Positions 40,856 to 49,704 of a stretch of 64,000 nucleotides of DNA are shown here, piece by piece (position 1 is the stretch's first letter; every line of letters begins with the position of its first letter). The stretch is taken from positions 154,185 to 218,184 of the forward strand of contig NZ_KB904333.1 in assembly GCF_000379965.1 (NCBI RefSeq), read 5' to 3'. This DNA comes from Hoylesella nanceiensis DSM 19126 = JCM 15639. Its GTDB lineage: Bacteria > Bacteroidota > Bacteroidia > Bacteroidales > Bacteroidaceae. Made by a program: the position numbers and the translations under genes. The notes under the pieces are model-generated. The model saw only the letters and a program-made list of their open reading frames with translations, ran no database searches and had not been told where the DNA came from.

Positions 40856-41827
40856 TTAGTGCTGTTTTAAATAAGCATTTATTCTACGAACGCTAATTAC
40901 TTGCATCTGTTTGAGGTTGATATGCCAGTTTTTCTGTACATATTCATTTACAAAAGCTTGCTTTTCGATAAACTCTTTATAGGCTTGTTCTGCCTCTTTA
41001 GCATAGCGAGCGTTTACTTCTGGATCGATATCTGTATCAGGTGTTTGGGCAGCAACGCCAGCATCGAACACTTCTTTCGGTGTACTTGTGAGTGTAGAGC
41101 TAATGATTTCGGCGAAATCATCTTCGGCAGAAAGGAACGAAAGCATGGTGTAAAAGCCACGTTTGTTGGCATAACTGTCGAGTCCAAACTTCTCTTTGCC
41201 TGTTTGAGCATAACCAAGTGGAGCTGCAATTGGCTCTGTTGTGCCTGTATAACGATGTCCGCTAATGGCAAAGAACTTATCATAATCGTAGTTCATAAGC
41301 TGCATAAGACGTTTAGCTAACTGATGATGAACACTTCGCATCAATACAAACACCTTGTCGGCATTACCTGCTTCGAAGTCGTTTACATTGTATAAGCACA
41401 TCTCTGCCGCTGTAAGTTGTGGATTATAGAGTCGCTCTACCCCATTTTCATCAGGGTTTCCACCACCATAAAGATATAGTTTGATGGGCACACGACCCAA
41501 CAAAAAGTCTTTACCTCCTACCTCATTCAATCGATAAGTCTCTAATCCTAGCTCTTTAACTGCCTCTAACACGGCACGAACCTTTTCGATTTTAGGAGGA
41601 TAGATGAATACTCCTGCAGAATTATTGTTCTTCTCCCAGCGATAAACCACCTCGATTCCATAGGGTTTGGTGATGTTATTTAAAATCCAATTATCTAGCT
41701 CTGTAGACTCGATTTGTGCCTTTCCTTCATCGATTACACTCACCTCGTTTAATTTATCCTCACTACATGCAATGCAATTAAGCACAAAAAGGAGGAGAAA
41801 AGCTATCTTATTTATCTTCATTTTCAT
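40856..41827 (-). CDS. Zinc metallopeptidase-fold lipoprotein with lost HExxH motif
   Basis: A 323-residue lipoprotein (lipobox CIAC followed by SEDKLNE). It matches the putative zinc-binding metallopeptidase group found with SusCD and DUF4302: VVYRWEKNNNSAGVFIYPPK (written in part; about 61-80), a VHHQLAKRLMQL helix at about 165-176, SGHRYTGTTEPIAAPLG, and SAEDDFAEIISS near 233-244. In active relatives the helix reads HHExxH; here the sequence is H-H-Q-L-A-K, so the catalytic Glu and the second zinc His are both replaced. The DNA at 41,300-41,330 reads clearly with no frameshift. It is probably a non-catalytic binding subunit. Gap 4 bp to DUF4302. Confidence 0.72.
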   Translation of the reverse strand: MKMKINKIAFLLLFVLNCIACSEDKLNEVSVIDEGKAQIESTELDNWILNNITKPYGIEVVYRWEKNNNSAGVFIYPPKIEKVRAVLEAVKELGLETYRLNEVGGKDFLLGRVPIKLYLYGGGNPDENGVERLYNPQLTAAEMCLYNVNDFEAGNADKVFVLMRSVHHQLAKRLMQLMNYDYDKFFAISGHRYTGTTEPIAAPLGYAQTGKEKFGLDSYANKRGFYTMLSFLSAEDDFAEIISSTLTSTPKEVFDAGVAAQTPDTDIDPEVNARYAKEAEQAYKEFIEKQAFVNEYVQKNWHINLKQMQVISVRRINAYLKQH

Positions 41828-41861
41828 TGTTATTTGCTATCAATATGAATGCTTTTAAAAG

Positions 41862-43388
41862 TTAACGGATAAGTTCTTGACGCTCACGGGGGTTAGGAGC
41901 GAGACCTCGTTGAATTGCTTCTACTGGAATTTGCAAAACTTTTCGAGGGTCTTCTTTCTCTAATGGGAAATAATAAGAACTCTTTGAGGTACGTTTTACA
42001 GCTAAATGAAAACGTCTTATGTCAAACCATCGCAAGCCTTCTTGGTAAAATTCTTTCTGACGGAAGTCGAGAATGAGTTTAACCATTGCCAATTGTTTGA
42101 GCGTTAAACCATAGAATGGTGTGTAAACATTATAATTATCGCTATTGGTTGATAGGTAAACAGCACGATCAACCGATGGCATAAAGCCGAACTTTCCTTG
42201 AGTATATTGTAGGAAATCATCGATAGCACGACTATAATTCTTTAGCATTGCATAGGCTTCCATACGATTTAGAAGCACTTCGTCGACACTAAAGAGCACG
42301 TTTGTTACATAAAGTCCACGTGGTTTAGTTCCTGTACTTTCTGTAGTAGATAGTTCGTCGAACTTAGCTAAATAGCGGCCTGTGGTTACAGGTGCCAAAG
42401 ATGAGGTGAAAATATAGGTTCCTATGAAGTTCATCTTTGAATAATCACCTCCGCCTTCAATTCCTTTTTGCGCAAAGATCTTATCTACAGTGTTGAAAGT
42501 AGAGCCAAACTTTTCGTTAGGAGTGTTGCGTGCAAGACGTGATTCTGTTGTGGTGAGCAACAAGTTGGCAGGCTCGTCAACTGAAATATACTTGCGATAA
42601 AGACTCTTATGGTTAAATTCTAACTCATCAGCATATTGTCTCCACGAGCGAAGTTGTGTCTTAGGATCACCTCCAAGCACATAATCTGCATACTCAATCA
42701 CCTCTTTCCACTGGCCTTTCATCAAGTAGAAACGAGACGCAAAGGCATAAGCTGCCTTTTTATTGAAATGGAATTTGGGTTGCTTATAGTGGTTATCTGA
42801 AACCAAGGTGATACCTAGTTTCAAATCTTTTTCTATCTTGTCATACACCTCGTTCACTGTTCCTCGGTCGTAATCTACCAACGCATTCTTCTCAGGTTTG
42901 GTGATATAAGGTATTCCAGGGTTTGTAGAACTCCCCCCATAAGGTTCTGCCCAAATATTAACCAACATGAAATGCAGGTAGGCTCTCAATAGAAATGCTT
43001 CGCCATACAAAGCCTTTACACGTTCAGTTTTTTGACGGGTGCTTAATAGTTCCAACGCCTTATTCACCTGTGCAATACCTTTATAGCAGCTATTCCAATA
43101 GTTTAGAGGGGTGTCAAGGTCTTCTTGATCGTAGTCTTCCCAATAAAACATCGATTCGTTTAACTGCGAATGAACTCCATTTACACGCTCTTCTACATTG
43201 TCGGTGCGGGGCTCTAAGAAGGGAATATAACTGGCTTCGGGATAAGCTCCTGTAAGTAAATCGGCTATTTTCTCTTCTGAATTGATGTCAACATCTAAAT
43301 CCGAATCGGGACTTTTGTCTAAAAAATCGTTGCAACTCGAAAAGAAGCAGAGTGCAAAAAATAGCAACAATGATATATATTTTTTCAT
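41862..43388 (-). CDS. SusD/RagB-family surface lipoprotein
   Basis: A 508-residue SusD-like lipoprotein that closes over its SusC partner and binds substrate. Lipobox SSC with NDFLDKSPDSDLDVD (acidic), then SusD helices with TPR-like repeats: YWNSCYKGIAQVNKALELL (about 99-117), KALYGEAFLLRAYLHFMLVN (about 125-145), WAEPYGG. The C-terminal RagB block is QKEFYQEGLRWFDIRRF (about 457-473), followed by FPLEKEDPRKVLQIPVEAI. It follows the SusC gene by 12 bp. Length and layout are normal. The substrate is unknown; no glycosidase genes are in the operon, so peptide or metal complex uptake is more likely than glycan. Confidence 0.93.
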   Translation of the reverse strand: MKKYISLLLFFALCFFSSCNDFLDKSPDSDLDVDINSEEKIADLLTGAYPEASYIPFLEPRTDNVEERVNGVHSQLNESMFYWEDYDQEDLDTPLNYWNSCYKGIAQVNKALELLSTRQKTERVKALYGEAFLLRAYLHFMLVNIWAEPYGGSSTNPGIPYITKPEKNALVDYDRGTVNEVYDKIEKDLKLGITLVSDNHYKQPKFHFNKKAAYAFASRFYLMKGQWKEVIEYADYVLGGDPKTQLRSWRQYADELEFNHKSLYRKYISVDEPANLLLTTTESRLARNTPNEKFGSTFNTVDKIFAQKGIEGGGDYSKMNFIGTYIFTSSLAPVTTGRYLAKFDELSTTESTGTKPRGLYVTNVLFSVDEVLLNRMEAYAMLKNYSRAIDDFLQYTQGKFGFMPSVDRAVYLSTNSDNYNVYTPFYGLTLKQLAMVKLILDFRQKEFYQEGLRWFDIRRFHLAVKRTSKSSYYFPLEKEDPRKVLQIPVEAIQRGLAPNPRERQELIR

Positions 43389-43400
43389 ATTTCGTCGTAA

Positions 43401-46400
43401 TTAGAAACCAATGTTCAACGTTAATGTATATTGCTTTGGTGTTGGAAGTGATACACCACCAGACTTATAGTATTCTGGGTCTTGTCCTTTTAGTTTCTTA
43501 TCAGAATAAATAAGGAAAGGATTGGTTACATTTAAACGCAAGCTTACTGAGCGAAGTTTCAACTTCTCTAAGAATGTGTTAGGCACATTATATTCTAATG
43601 AAATATTTTTCATTCGCACAAAGCTACCATCTGCCACCATATTTTGTGAATAGTTATAGGTGTTATAGGTTCGTTCTATATTCTCTTTTCCCACCTTTGC
43701 AATCAATTCTTGTGATGGTAACACTGGCACATCGGTATGGAATTCATCGCCAGGGTTGAGCCAACGATTGTAATATGACTTAGAAAAGACATTCAAATCA
43801 CCAAACTCTGGGTCAAAGGTAGGATTCAATCGAATTTTGTTTCCTGCCTGCATGGTGAGGAAGAACGATAGTGTCCAATCCTTATATTTAAAGGTATTCG
43901 ACAAACCTCCTATCACCTGTGGCTCTATTGGACCATGATATAACAAATAGGTTTTGGTGTATTGGGTGTCGAGGAAGTCGGCACCTGCTATGTTTGAGTA
44001 TTCTCCTTTGTTAGAAGGATAAAGTCCAAAGTCGAAAGTAGGTAAGCCATTGTTATTCAATCCCTGATAGTTAAACGAGAAGAGCGAGCCCTTTGGATAA
44101 CCAACAATGTTGCCTCTGCCTCTTCCAACCACCATATCAAAGGCGTTAGGAGTGTTTAATAAGCGGGTAATCTTTTGATTCATGGCACTTAATGTTAAAC
44201 TTGTGCTCCAGCTAAAGTTATCTGTTACAATGTTTTTAGTGTGCAAGCCAAGTTCAACACCTTGTGTACGCATGTCGCCAAAGTTGGCATATTTATAATA
44301 TTGTCCACCCACTCCAGAGGTGCGAACGAGGTCTATCAAATCAAAGGTGTTACGTTGATAAACATCTAATGTTGTGCTAATGCGATTGTCGAACAATCCA
44401 AGTTCCAAACCAATGTTTAACTCATACATCTTTTCCCATGTGAGATCTCGGTTCTCTAAGTGAATAATATTGAGCTTGTTTTCTCGATTATCGAAATTAT
44501 AACGATTAACAATGCCACTCTTATAAATAGAGTTTGCACTGATTGCCTCTTCGTTCATCTTTGCAGTTAAGCCATAACTTGCACGCAAAGCCAAACGAGA
44601 AATCGTTTTATAGTCTTTCATAAACTCTTCTTGGTCAATGTTCCATTTGGCTCCAACATTCCAAGTTGGCAACCATAAAGCACGTGCTCCTTTTCCAGAA
44701 GTGTTAGAACCTTCGCAGTTGAGCACCATATTAAAAATGTACTTACCTGCATATCCATAGGTACCATTAAACGAAAAGGTGATTCCTCTATCATATCTAT
44801 TCTGCAAATTAAAATAGCTATTGCCTTCGTTTATCAGCTTATTGAATATCAAAGGATTGGTGTAAATCTGATTTCCTCTGTCATATTGGATGCCATAACC
44901 TTGGAAAGGGTTCACCGTACGCTCTGCAGAACGCAACTCTGTAAATACAAATGCTTTCAAATCATGATTGTTAATGCGCTTATCAAAGTCGAAAGCTATA
45001 CGAGCTAAGAAGCTCTTTAGCGATGCTTCTGTTTTGTTTAAGATTCCTCCATGCGTTAATCCTATCTTTGGTTGGAGCTGTGGATTGTCGTTATCTCGCA
45101 CCAAATAGATATTTTGTTGAGCTACAAATGGATTTTCATTGGCTCTAAATGCTTGTACAATATTGGAACCTTCGTGTACCTCATGTGTAGTACTTGTGTA
45201 GGCTTGGCGCATAGAAAGCAATGCTTTAATGGCCATGTCTTGATTCAATCTATATGTACCTTCTCCCTGAACTTTAAAGTCGAGCACAGAGATATTCATC
45301 TTATTGTTGTCGTATTCATTGAGAATATTGAACGGAGCCCAGTTATTTCGATAGTATTCAAGGCTTCCATCTTCATTATAAGGACGCAAAGTGCGACTTG
45401 TTCCCAATGCATAAGAGAAGGGGTTGATATCGAAGTCACGCTCGAAAACTCCCAAGGTGTTGTTCTTTCGCTGTGGCATTGTACCTGGAGCTTTCTGCGA
45501 ACGCACGTTAGCTTGTGTGGTAAGCGTTGCTGTGAACTTATCACTTATATAAAAAGTGTTCTTTACATTGGCTGTAAAGCGGCTCACCTTGTCGGCAATA
45601 GTCCAACCTGCATCATTGTAAAAGCCTATTGATGCGTAGGTAGCAGAGTTCTTTCCGCCACCCGAAATGGTTATAGCATGATTGGTAATGGGCTTCAATG
45701 TGAATAGATGATCAAACCAATTGGTGTTGGCATACTCACGTTGGCGCAAGAAATTCATTCGTGCTTCTGGCGTATTGGGTAGATAATATTCGCCAGTTGC
45801 AGGATTGATGGTACTCAAATCTTTATATAATTGATAGTAAATACCGCTTCGTCTGCCATATAATGAATTGGTTATACCAAAATAGCCCTTATCATTCATC
45901 TCTTGATAAAGCGACATTGTCTCTTGTGAGTTGAGCAAATCGAAATCATTATAACGTGGTTTCAAACGTATGGTATTCTCTGTTGAATAGCTAACACGAA
46001 GTGGTGTGTCTCTCATTCCACTCTTGGTTGTAATAACAATCACACCATTCAATGCTCTTGCACCATACACTGAGGTGGCAGAAGCATCTTTCAAAACCTG
46101 TATGTCCTGTATATCTGTGGGGTTAAGTCCTGATATTGCAGAGCTAATAAGTGTCACTGCATCGCCCGAAGCCAATTGATCGAGACTCAAATGAACGAGG
46201 TCTTCGTATATAGCTCCATCGATAACCCATAGCGGTTGCACGTTACCTATGATCGAAGCGCCACCTCTAATGTTGATACGAGGGGCTGATCCGAAGGTAC
46301 CTGATATGTTTTGGATAGACAATCCTGGTACACGTCCTTCTAACATGCGTGACACATCGGCAATACCTTCAAGCTTGATATCATCCATCTTCACTGATGT

Positions 46401-46775
46401 TGCGGCACCAGTGTACACTCTATTGCGGATATTCTGATAGCCTGTTACAACTACTTCGTCTATTTGTCGACTGTCATTCTTTAAAACAATGGTCAAAGAA
46501 TGATTAGCAATCTTCACCTTTTGGGTTAACATTCCAAGATAACTCGCTTGCAATGTCTGACCAGTAGTAGCCTTTATGGTGAAATGTCCATCGATATTGG
46601 TAACAACTTTCTCTTTAGTTTCTAACACTTGCACCAATGCTCCCATCAGAGTTTCACCCTGTTCGTTCTTAACTGTACCCGAAATGGTTCCTTGTATCTG
46701 TGCTGATACCGAAAGAACGCAAAACAAGAGTATGGCAATGGCAAATAATCTATTTGCTTTTGTAAATCTATACAT
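43401..46775 (-). CDS. SusC/RagA-family TonB-dependent transporter
   Basis: A 1124-residue outer-membrane transporter. Signal peptide ending VLSVSA-Q26; CarboxypepD_reg domain about 28-105 (ISGTVKNEQGETLMGALVQV); TonB box QIDEVVVTGYQ (about 103-113); plug with SRMLEGRVPGLSIQN, PRINIRGGASIIG, QPLWVIDGA and LKDASATSVYGARALNGVIV; barrel to the C-terminal YTLTLNIGF. There is no STN domain, so it is not expected to signal to an anti-sigma factor. It starts 38 bp after the FecA-like gene, in the same direction, and the SusD gene is 12 bp on. Confidence 0.95.
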   Translation of the reverse strand: MYRFTKANRLFAIAILLFCVLSVSAQIQGTISGTVKNEQGETLMGALVQVLETKEKVVTNIDGHFTIKATTGQTLQASYLGMLTQKVKIANHSLTIVLKNDSRQIDEVVVTGYQNIRNRVYTGAATSVKMDDIKLEGIADVSRMLEGRVPGLSIQNISGTFGSAPRINIRGGASIIGNVQPLWVIDGAIYEDLVHLSLDQLASGDAVTLISSAISGLNPTDIQDIQVLKDASATSVYGARALNGVIVITTKSGMRDTPLRVSYSTENTIRLKPRYNDFDLLNSQETMSLYQEMNDKGYFGITNSLYGRRSGIYYQLYKDLSTINPATGEYYLPNTPEARMNFLRQREYANTNWFDHLFTLKPITNHAITISGGGKNSATYASIGFYNDAGWTIADKVSRFTANVKNTFYISDKFTATLTTQANVRSQKAPGTMPQRKNNTLGVFERDFDINPFSYALGTSRTLRPYNEDGSLEYYRNNWAPFNILNEYDNNKMNISVLDFKVQGEGTYRLNQDMAIKALLSMRQAYTSTTHEVHEGSNIVQAFRANENPFVAQQNIYLVRDNDNPQLQPKIGLTHGGILNKTEASLKSFLARIAFDFDKRINNHDLKAFVFTELRSAERTVNPFQGYGIQYDRGNQIYTNPLIFNKLINEGNSYFNLQNRYDRGITFSFNGTYGYAGKYIFNMVLNCEGSNTSGKGARALWLPTWNVGAKWNIDQEEFMKDYKTISRLALRASYGLTAKMNEEAISANSIYKSGIVNRYNFDNRENKLNIIHLENRDLTWEKMYELNIGLELGLFDNRISTTLDVYQRNTFDLIDLVRTSGVGGQYYKYANFGDMRTQGVELGLHTKNIVTDNFSWSTSLTLSAMNQKITRLLNTPNAFDMVVGRGRGNIVGYPKGSLFSFNYQGLNNNGLPTFDFGLYPSNKGEYSNIAGADFLDTQYTKTYLLYHGPIEPQVIGGLSNTFKYKDWTLSFFLTMQAGNKIRLNPTFDPEFGDLNVFSKSYYNRWLNPGDEFHTDVPVLPSQELIAKVGKENIERTYNTYNYSQNMVADGSFVRMKNISLEYNVPNTFLEKLKLRSVSLRLNVTNPFLIYSDKKLKGQDPEYYKSGGVSLPTPKQYTLTLNIGF

Positions 46776-46813
46776 TACTTTTTGATAATGATTATTCTTC
46801 TAATTTTTCTCTT

Positions 46814-49069
46814 TTATAATTGTAAACGCAATCCACCATAAACGCCTAAGGGGTGTCCTGCACGCAAACCTGATGGGTGACGAGACACCAAATACTTTTT
46901 ATTTGCTAAGTTAATGCCATTTAAGCTGATGGTGATGTTTTTGTTTATGTGTACCTTTAGCGATGCATCTAAGATAACATGAGCAGGAATTTTCTCACGT
47001 TCTGCAATCTTTCCTTGTCCTGGAGTCGTACGCATATCGCCATTAAAGCGTGCTCCGAAGTTGGCTTCTACACGCTTATGTTCAAGACTTATCTGTGCAT
47101 TAAAGGCGTGTTTATAGATGTATGGGATCTCATCTCCATAGTGAACGTGTCCCCAAGCCGAGCTTTCAAAGTCGTTCTTCATCTGCGTATTGGTGTAAGT
47201 ATAAGAGAGTTGAATGGGGAGTTGGAATGCAAAATGCTTTGGAAGAGGCAGATATTGGAACATCAACTCTAAACCATTGACCATTGCTTTACCCACATTA
47301 AACTGCTCAAGTGTACCTTGTCCGCCCTGAGCAGCTAAGTCACTGCCAAGCATATTGGAATAATTGTTGTTAAATGCGATTGCTTCTAACTTCATTTTAT
47401 TGGTTGTTAGACGCATACCCACTTCTACATTCACGCTACTTTCTGCCTTTTGATAAAGCGAAGCACTAGGAGGTGCAAAGCCTTTGTGCACTCCTCCGAA
47501 TACAGATAGAATGGGTAGAGCCTTCACATTGAATCCCAATCCAGGCAATAAAGCACGAGCATGGTTTGGAGTTTCAATACGTATCTTTCCGGTTCGACGT
47601 GGATCTGCCTTGGTATAGTTGCGATTAAGCAACTCAACATCTTCATAACGCATACCAGCTGTAAGGGTAATAATACCCTTTGACCATTTTCCTAGCCAAT
47701 AACCCGACCACGCATGGGCTGTAGTTATGCGGTTAGCATTACTTCCAGGCAATCCTGTTAAGAACAAACTCATACGTCCATCTTGCATAGAATAGCCGTC
47801 GTCTTGTTGAAATCGGTCTTCACTATCGGCATGATAGCGTAGTCCTAGTTCTGCAGTAAGATAGCCTCCGCCTAGCATTGTGCGGTATTCTCCCTTCGAT
47901 TGAATACCTCTTGAGTGGTAAATACGATGATTGGCACGTAACATTAAAGCCTCTCCTATATAGTTAGTCTTACCTGTTACAATGTTAAAATAATCCTCAT
48001 TGGTTTCGGGATCGGCAAGTACTGCATCAATAGAGCGACGCTCTGCCTTAGTAATACCTGCTCTCACCTCATTCAACTTATACCAATTGCGGAAGAAATA
48101 GTTATAATATAAATTGGTGGTTATCTTTAATTTGTTATCTAATTTAATAAGATAAGTAGCCACCCATTGTGTATGTCGGGTCTTAAGATTATCCTTTTGG
48201 GCACCCGCATAGCGGTAATAAGGACGTGAAGCAAAATCACTTTCGCTTAGGCCTAAATAGGTTTCGTCTGATGTTTCATTAGCAAAACCAAACTTTAACT
48301 CTAACAAATGGTTAAGCCCTTGCTCCTTATTGGTTTGTGCCGAGAACTTAATTATCAAGTCATTGCGATGAAATCCTGTACGTTCGTTAGGCTCATCTTT
48401 CTTAAATCCATCTGATTGGTAGCGTAAATACTCCACTAAAAAGCCCGTATATTTAAAGCTTTTGCCCACACTTGCATAGGTTTTAAGTGTGTTATAGCTA
48501 CCATAAGAAGTGTTTAGCTTTGCACTAAACTTCGTAGGAATAGGAGTTGACACCATATTTATTGCACCACCAGTTGTGAAAGGACCATATTGTACCTGAC
48601 TACTTCCTTTCAAAACCTCGATAGCATACATGCGTCCAGCATTTGGAAAGTAGTAAGCTGCAGGCGCAGAGTATGGTGCTGGGGCTGCTAAAACGCCATC
48701 TTCCATTAGCGAAATACGCTCACTTCGCTCTGCTTTGGTACCTCTTAAACTGATGTTAGGGCGCAATCCGAATCCATCTTCTTCGTAAACGTTCACACCT
48801 GGCACGCTTTTTAGCATACGGTTGATATCGGTGTAACCAAATTTTCCAAGTTCTTCGGGAGAAATATAATAAGCAGAACCAGTGCGATTACGTGCCTCAA
48901 ACTTACTTCCTAACATTTGATTGGAGCGCACAACCACCTCTTTTATCTTATAAACCGAGTCGGTCATTGCGTTCTTTTGCTCCGTTTGTGCGCCTGATTG
49001 TGCCTGGCTATACATTGTAAATGGCGTTAGTGCGAGAAGCAAAGGCAGCGTCTTTTTTGTATAATGCAT
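46814..49069 (-). CDS. FecA-like TonB-dependent siderophore/iron receptor
   Basis: A 751-residue outer-membrane receptor. The ATG at 49,069 gives a signal peptide (MHYTKKTLPLLLALTPFTMYSQAQ); an ATG at 49,114 would add 15 odd residues. TonB box KIKEVVVRSNQ (about 42-52); plug with YTDINRMLKSVPGVNVYEED, LRPNISLRGTKAERSERISL (about 94-113), VLKGSSQVQYGPFTTGGAIN; barrel with VFGGVHKGFAPPSASLYQ and an end at GVYGGLRLQL. It lacks the CarboxypepD and STN domains. The pattern is that of the ferric-dicitrate/siderophore (FecA) type. It heads the ten-gene operon with a strong -7/-33 promoter and a palindromic operator. Confidence 0.88.
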   Translation of the reverse strand: MHYTKKTLPLLLALTPFTMYSQAQSGAQTEQKNAMTDSVYKIKEVVVRSNQMLGSKFEARNRTGSAYYISPEELGKFGYTDINRMLKSVPGVNVYEEDGFGLRPNISLRGTKAERSERISLMEDGVLAAPAPYSAPAAYYFPNAGRMYAIEVLKGSSQVQYGPFTTGGAINMVSTPIPTKFSAKLNTSYGSYNTLKTYASVGKSFKYTGFLVEYLRYQSDGFKKDEPNERTGFHRNDLIIKFSAQTNKEQGLNHLLELKFGFANETSDETYLGLSESDFASRPYYRYAGAQKDNLKTRHTQWVATYLIKLDNKLKITTNLYYNYFFRNWYKLNEVRAGITKAERRSIDAVLADPETNEDYFNIVTGKTNYIGEALMLRANHRIYHSRGIQSKGEYRTMLGGGYLTAELGLRYHADSEDRFQQDDGYSMQDGRMSLFLTGLPGSNANRITTAHAWSGYWLGKWSKGIITLTAGMRYEDVELLNRNYTKADPRRTGKIRIETPNHARALLPGLGFNVKALPILSVFGGVHKGFAPPSASLYQKAESSVNVEVGMRLTTNKMKLEAIAFNNNYSNMLGSDLAAQGGQGTLEQFNVGKAMVNGLELMFQYLPLPKHFAFQLPIQLSYTYTNTQMKNDFESSAWGHVHYGDEIPYIYKHAFNAQISLEHKRVEANFGARFNGDMRTTPGQGKIAEREKIPAHVILDASLKVHINKNITISLNGINLANKKYLVSRHPSGLRAGHPLGVYGGLRLQL

Positions 49070-49203
49070 AACAAATTTATCACGACTTATCGTGCTTTTA
49101 TAAATTGAGAGCAAAGCTTCTCAATCATGGTATGAAAGAGTTTGCATACCATGAGCAGTAAAGTCATTTTTAAAAGAAATGTGAAGGTTTTAAAAATTTT
49201 CGG

Positions 49204-49252
49204 CAAAGTTAGAGTCATTTGCCTTGTCTTGCAATACCTACTTTTAGGTATT
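49204..49252 (-). promoter_or_regulatory. Promoter and palindromic operator of the FecA-like/SusCD operon
   Basis: On the minus strand: -33 TTGC (49,231-49,234), 19-bp spacer, -7 TAACTTTG (49,204-49,211). A perfect inverted repeat AATACCTA-n4-TAGGTATT lies at 49,233-49,252, overlapping the -33 box by two bases. A half-like TACCTACCTATT occurs further up, near 49,280. Confidence 0.7.
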
Positions 49253-49625
49253 TTCGCACAATTTCTAAAAAATATGATACCTACCTATTATGATTTATAT
49301 GTAGTTAAGCATCTTATCTCAATCGTTTACAAAACGTTTTCAAACCAAATGAGCATCTTTATATAGAAGAATATAAGGCCATAAGGCGGTAAAATAATAT
49401 TATAAATACCCTTTTAAATAAAGGTTCTCACTTCATTTTATAATGATTTACTATCCTATTCATAGCACAAACGTGCTCTATTTTCTACGCTAAGAAAACA
49501 CCATTACAACCATTCTTTTCACTAAAAGGATAGTCATTCAATAAAAGTTAGTAATAGTAGACCTTATTTCTAAATCGTTTTAACCTATCAACAGGATAAG
49601 TATGTCCCTCTTATTTTCATCATAA
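49253..49625. other. Gap with a possible weak tract-repeat
   Basis: No gene. At about 49,502-49,567 there are strings (CATTCTTTTCACT, AAAAGGATAGTCATT, AAAAGTTAGTAAT) like the 22-bp units, but spacing is 16-19 bp, so it is only a possible decayed array. Confidence 0.25.
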
Positions 49626-49694
49626 AAAAAGAAATCTCCCTCAAACAAAGTCCATATATCACATATCGTTTAACCTGTTTAAGAGAGATTTCTC
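49626..49694 (-). terminator. Terminator of the STN-SusC/TlpA operon
   Basis: Stem AGAAATCTCTCTT / GAGGGAGATTTCT (one unpaired base) with a 36-base loop and T7 on the minus strand. Confidence 0.8.
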
Positions 49695-49704
49695 CTTTTA
49701 TATT

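Noticed and set aside
40901-41320. 139-codon plus-strand frame
   Set aside because: Antisense to the metallopeptidase-fold lipoprotein, no signal or motif.
40856-41827. Frameshift as the cause of the missing HExxH
   Set aside because: The flanking family blocks on both sides are in the same frame and read through cleanly.
45072-45632. 186-codon plus-strand frame inside the SusC gene
   Set aside because: Antisense to a well-supported 1124-residue SusC coding region; Cys- and Ile-rich sequence with no domain.
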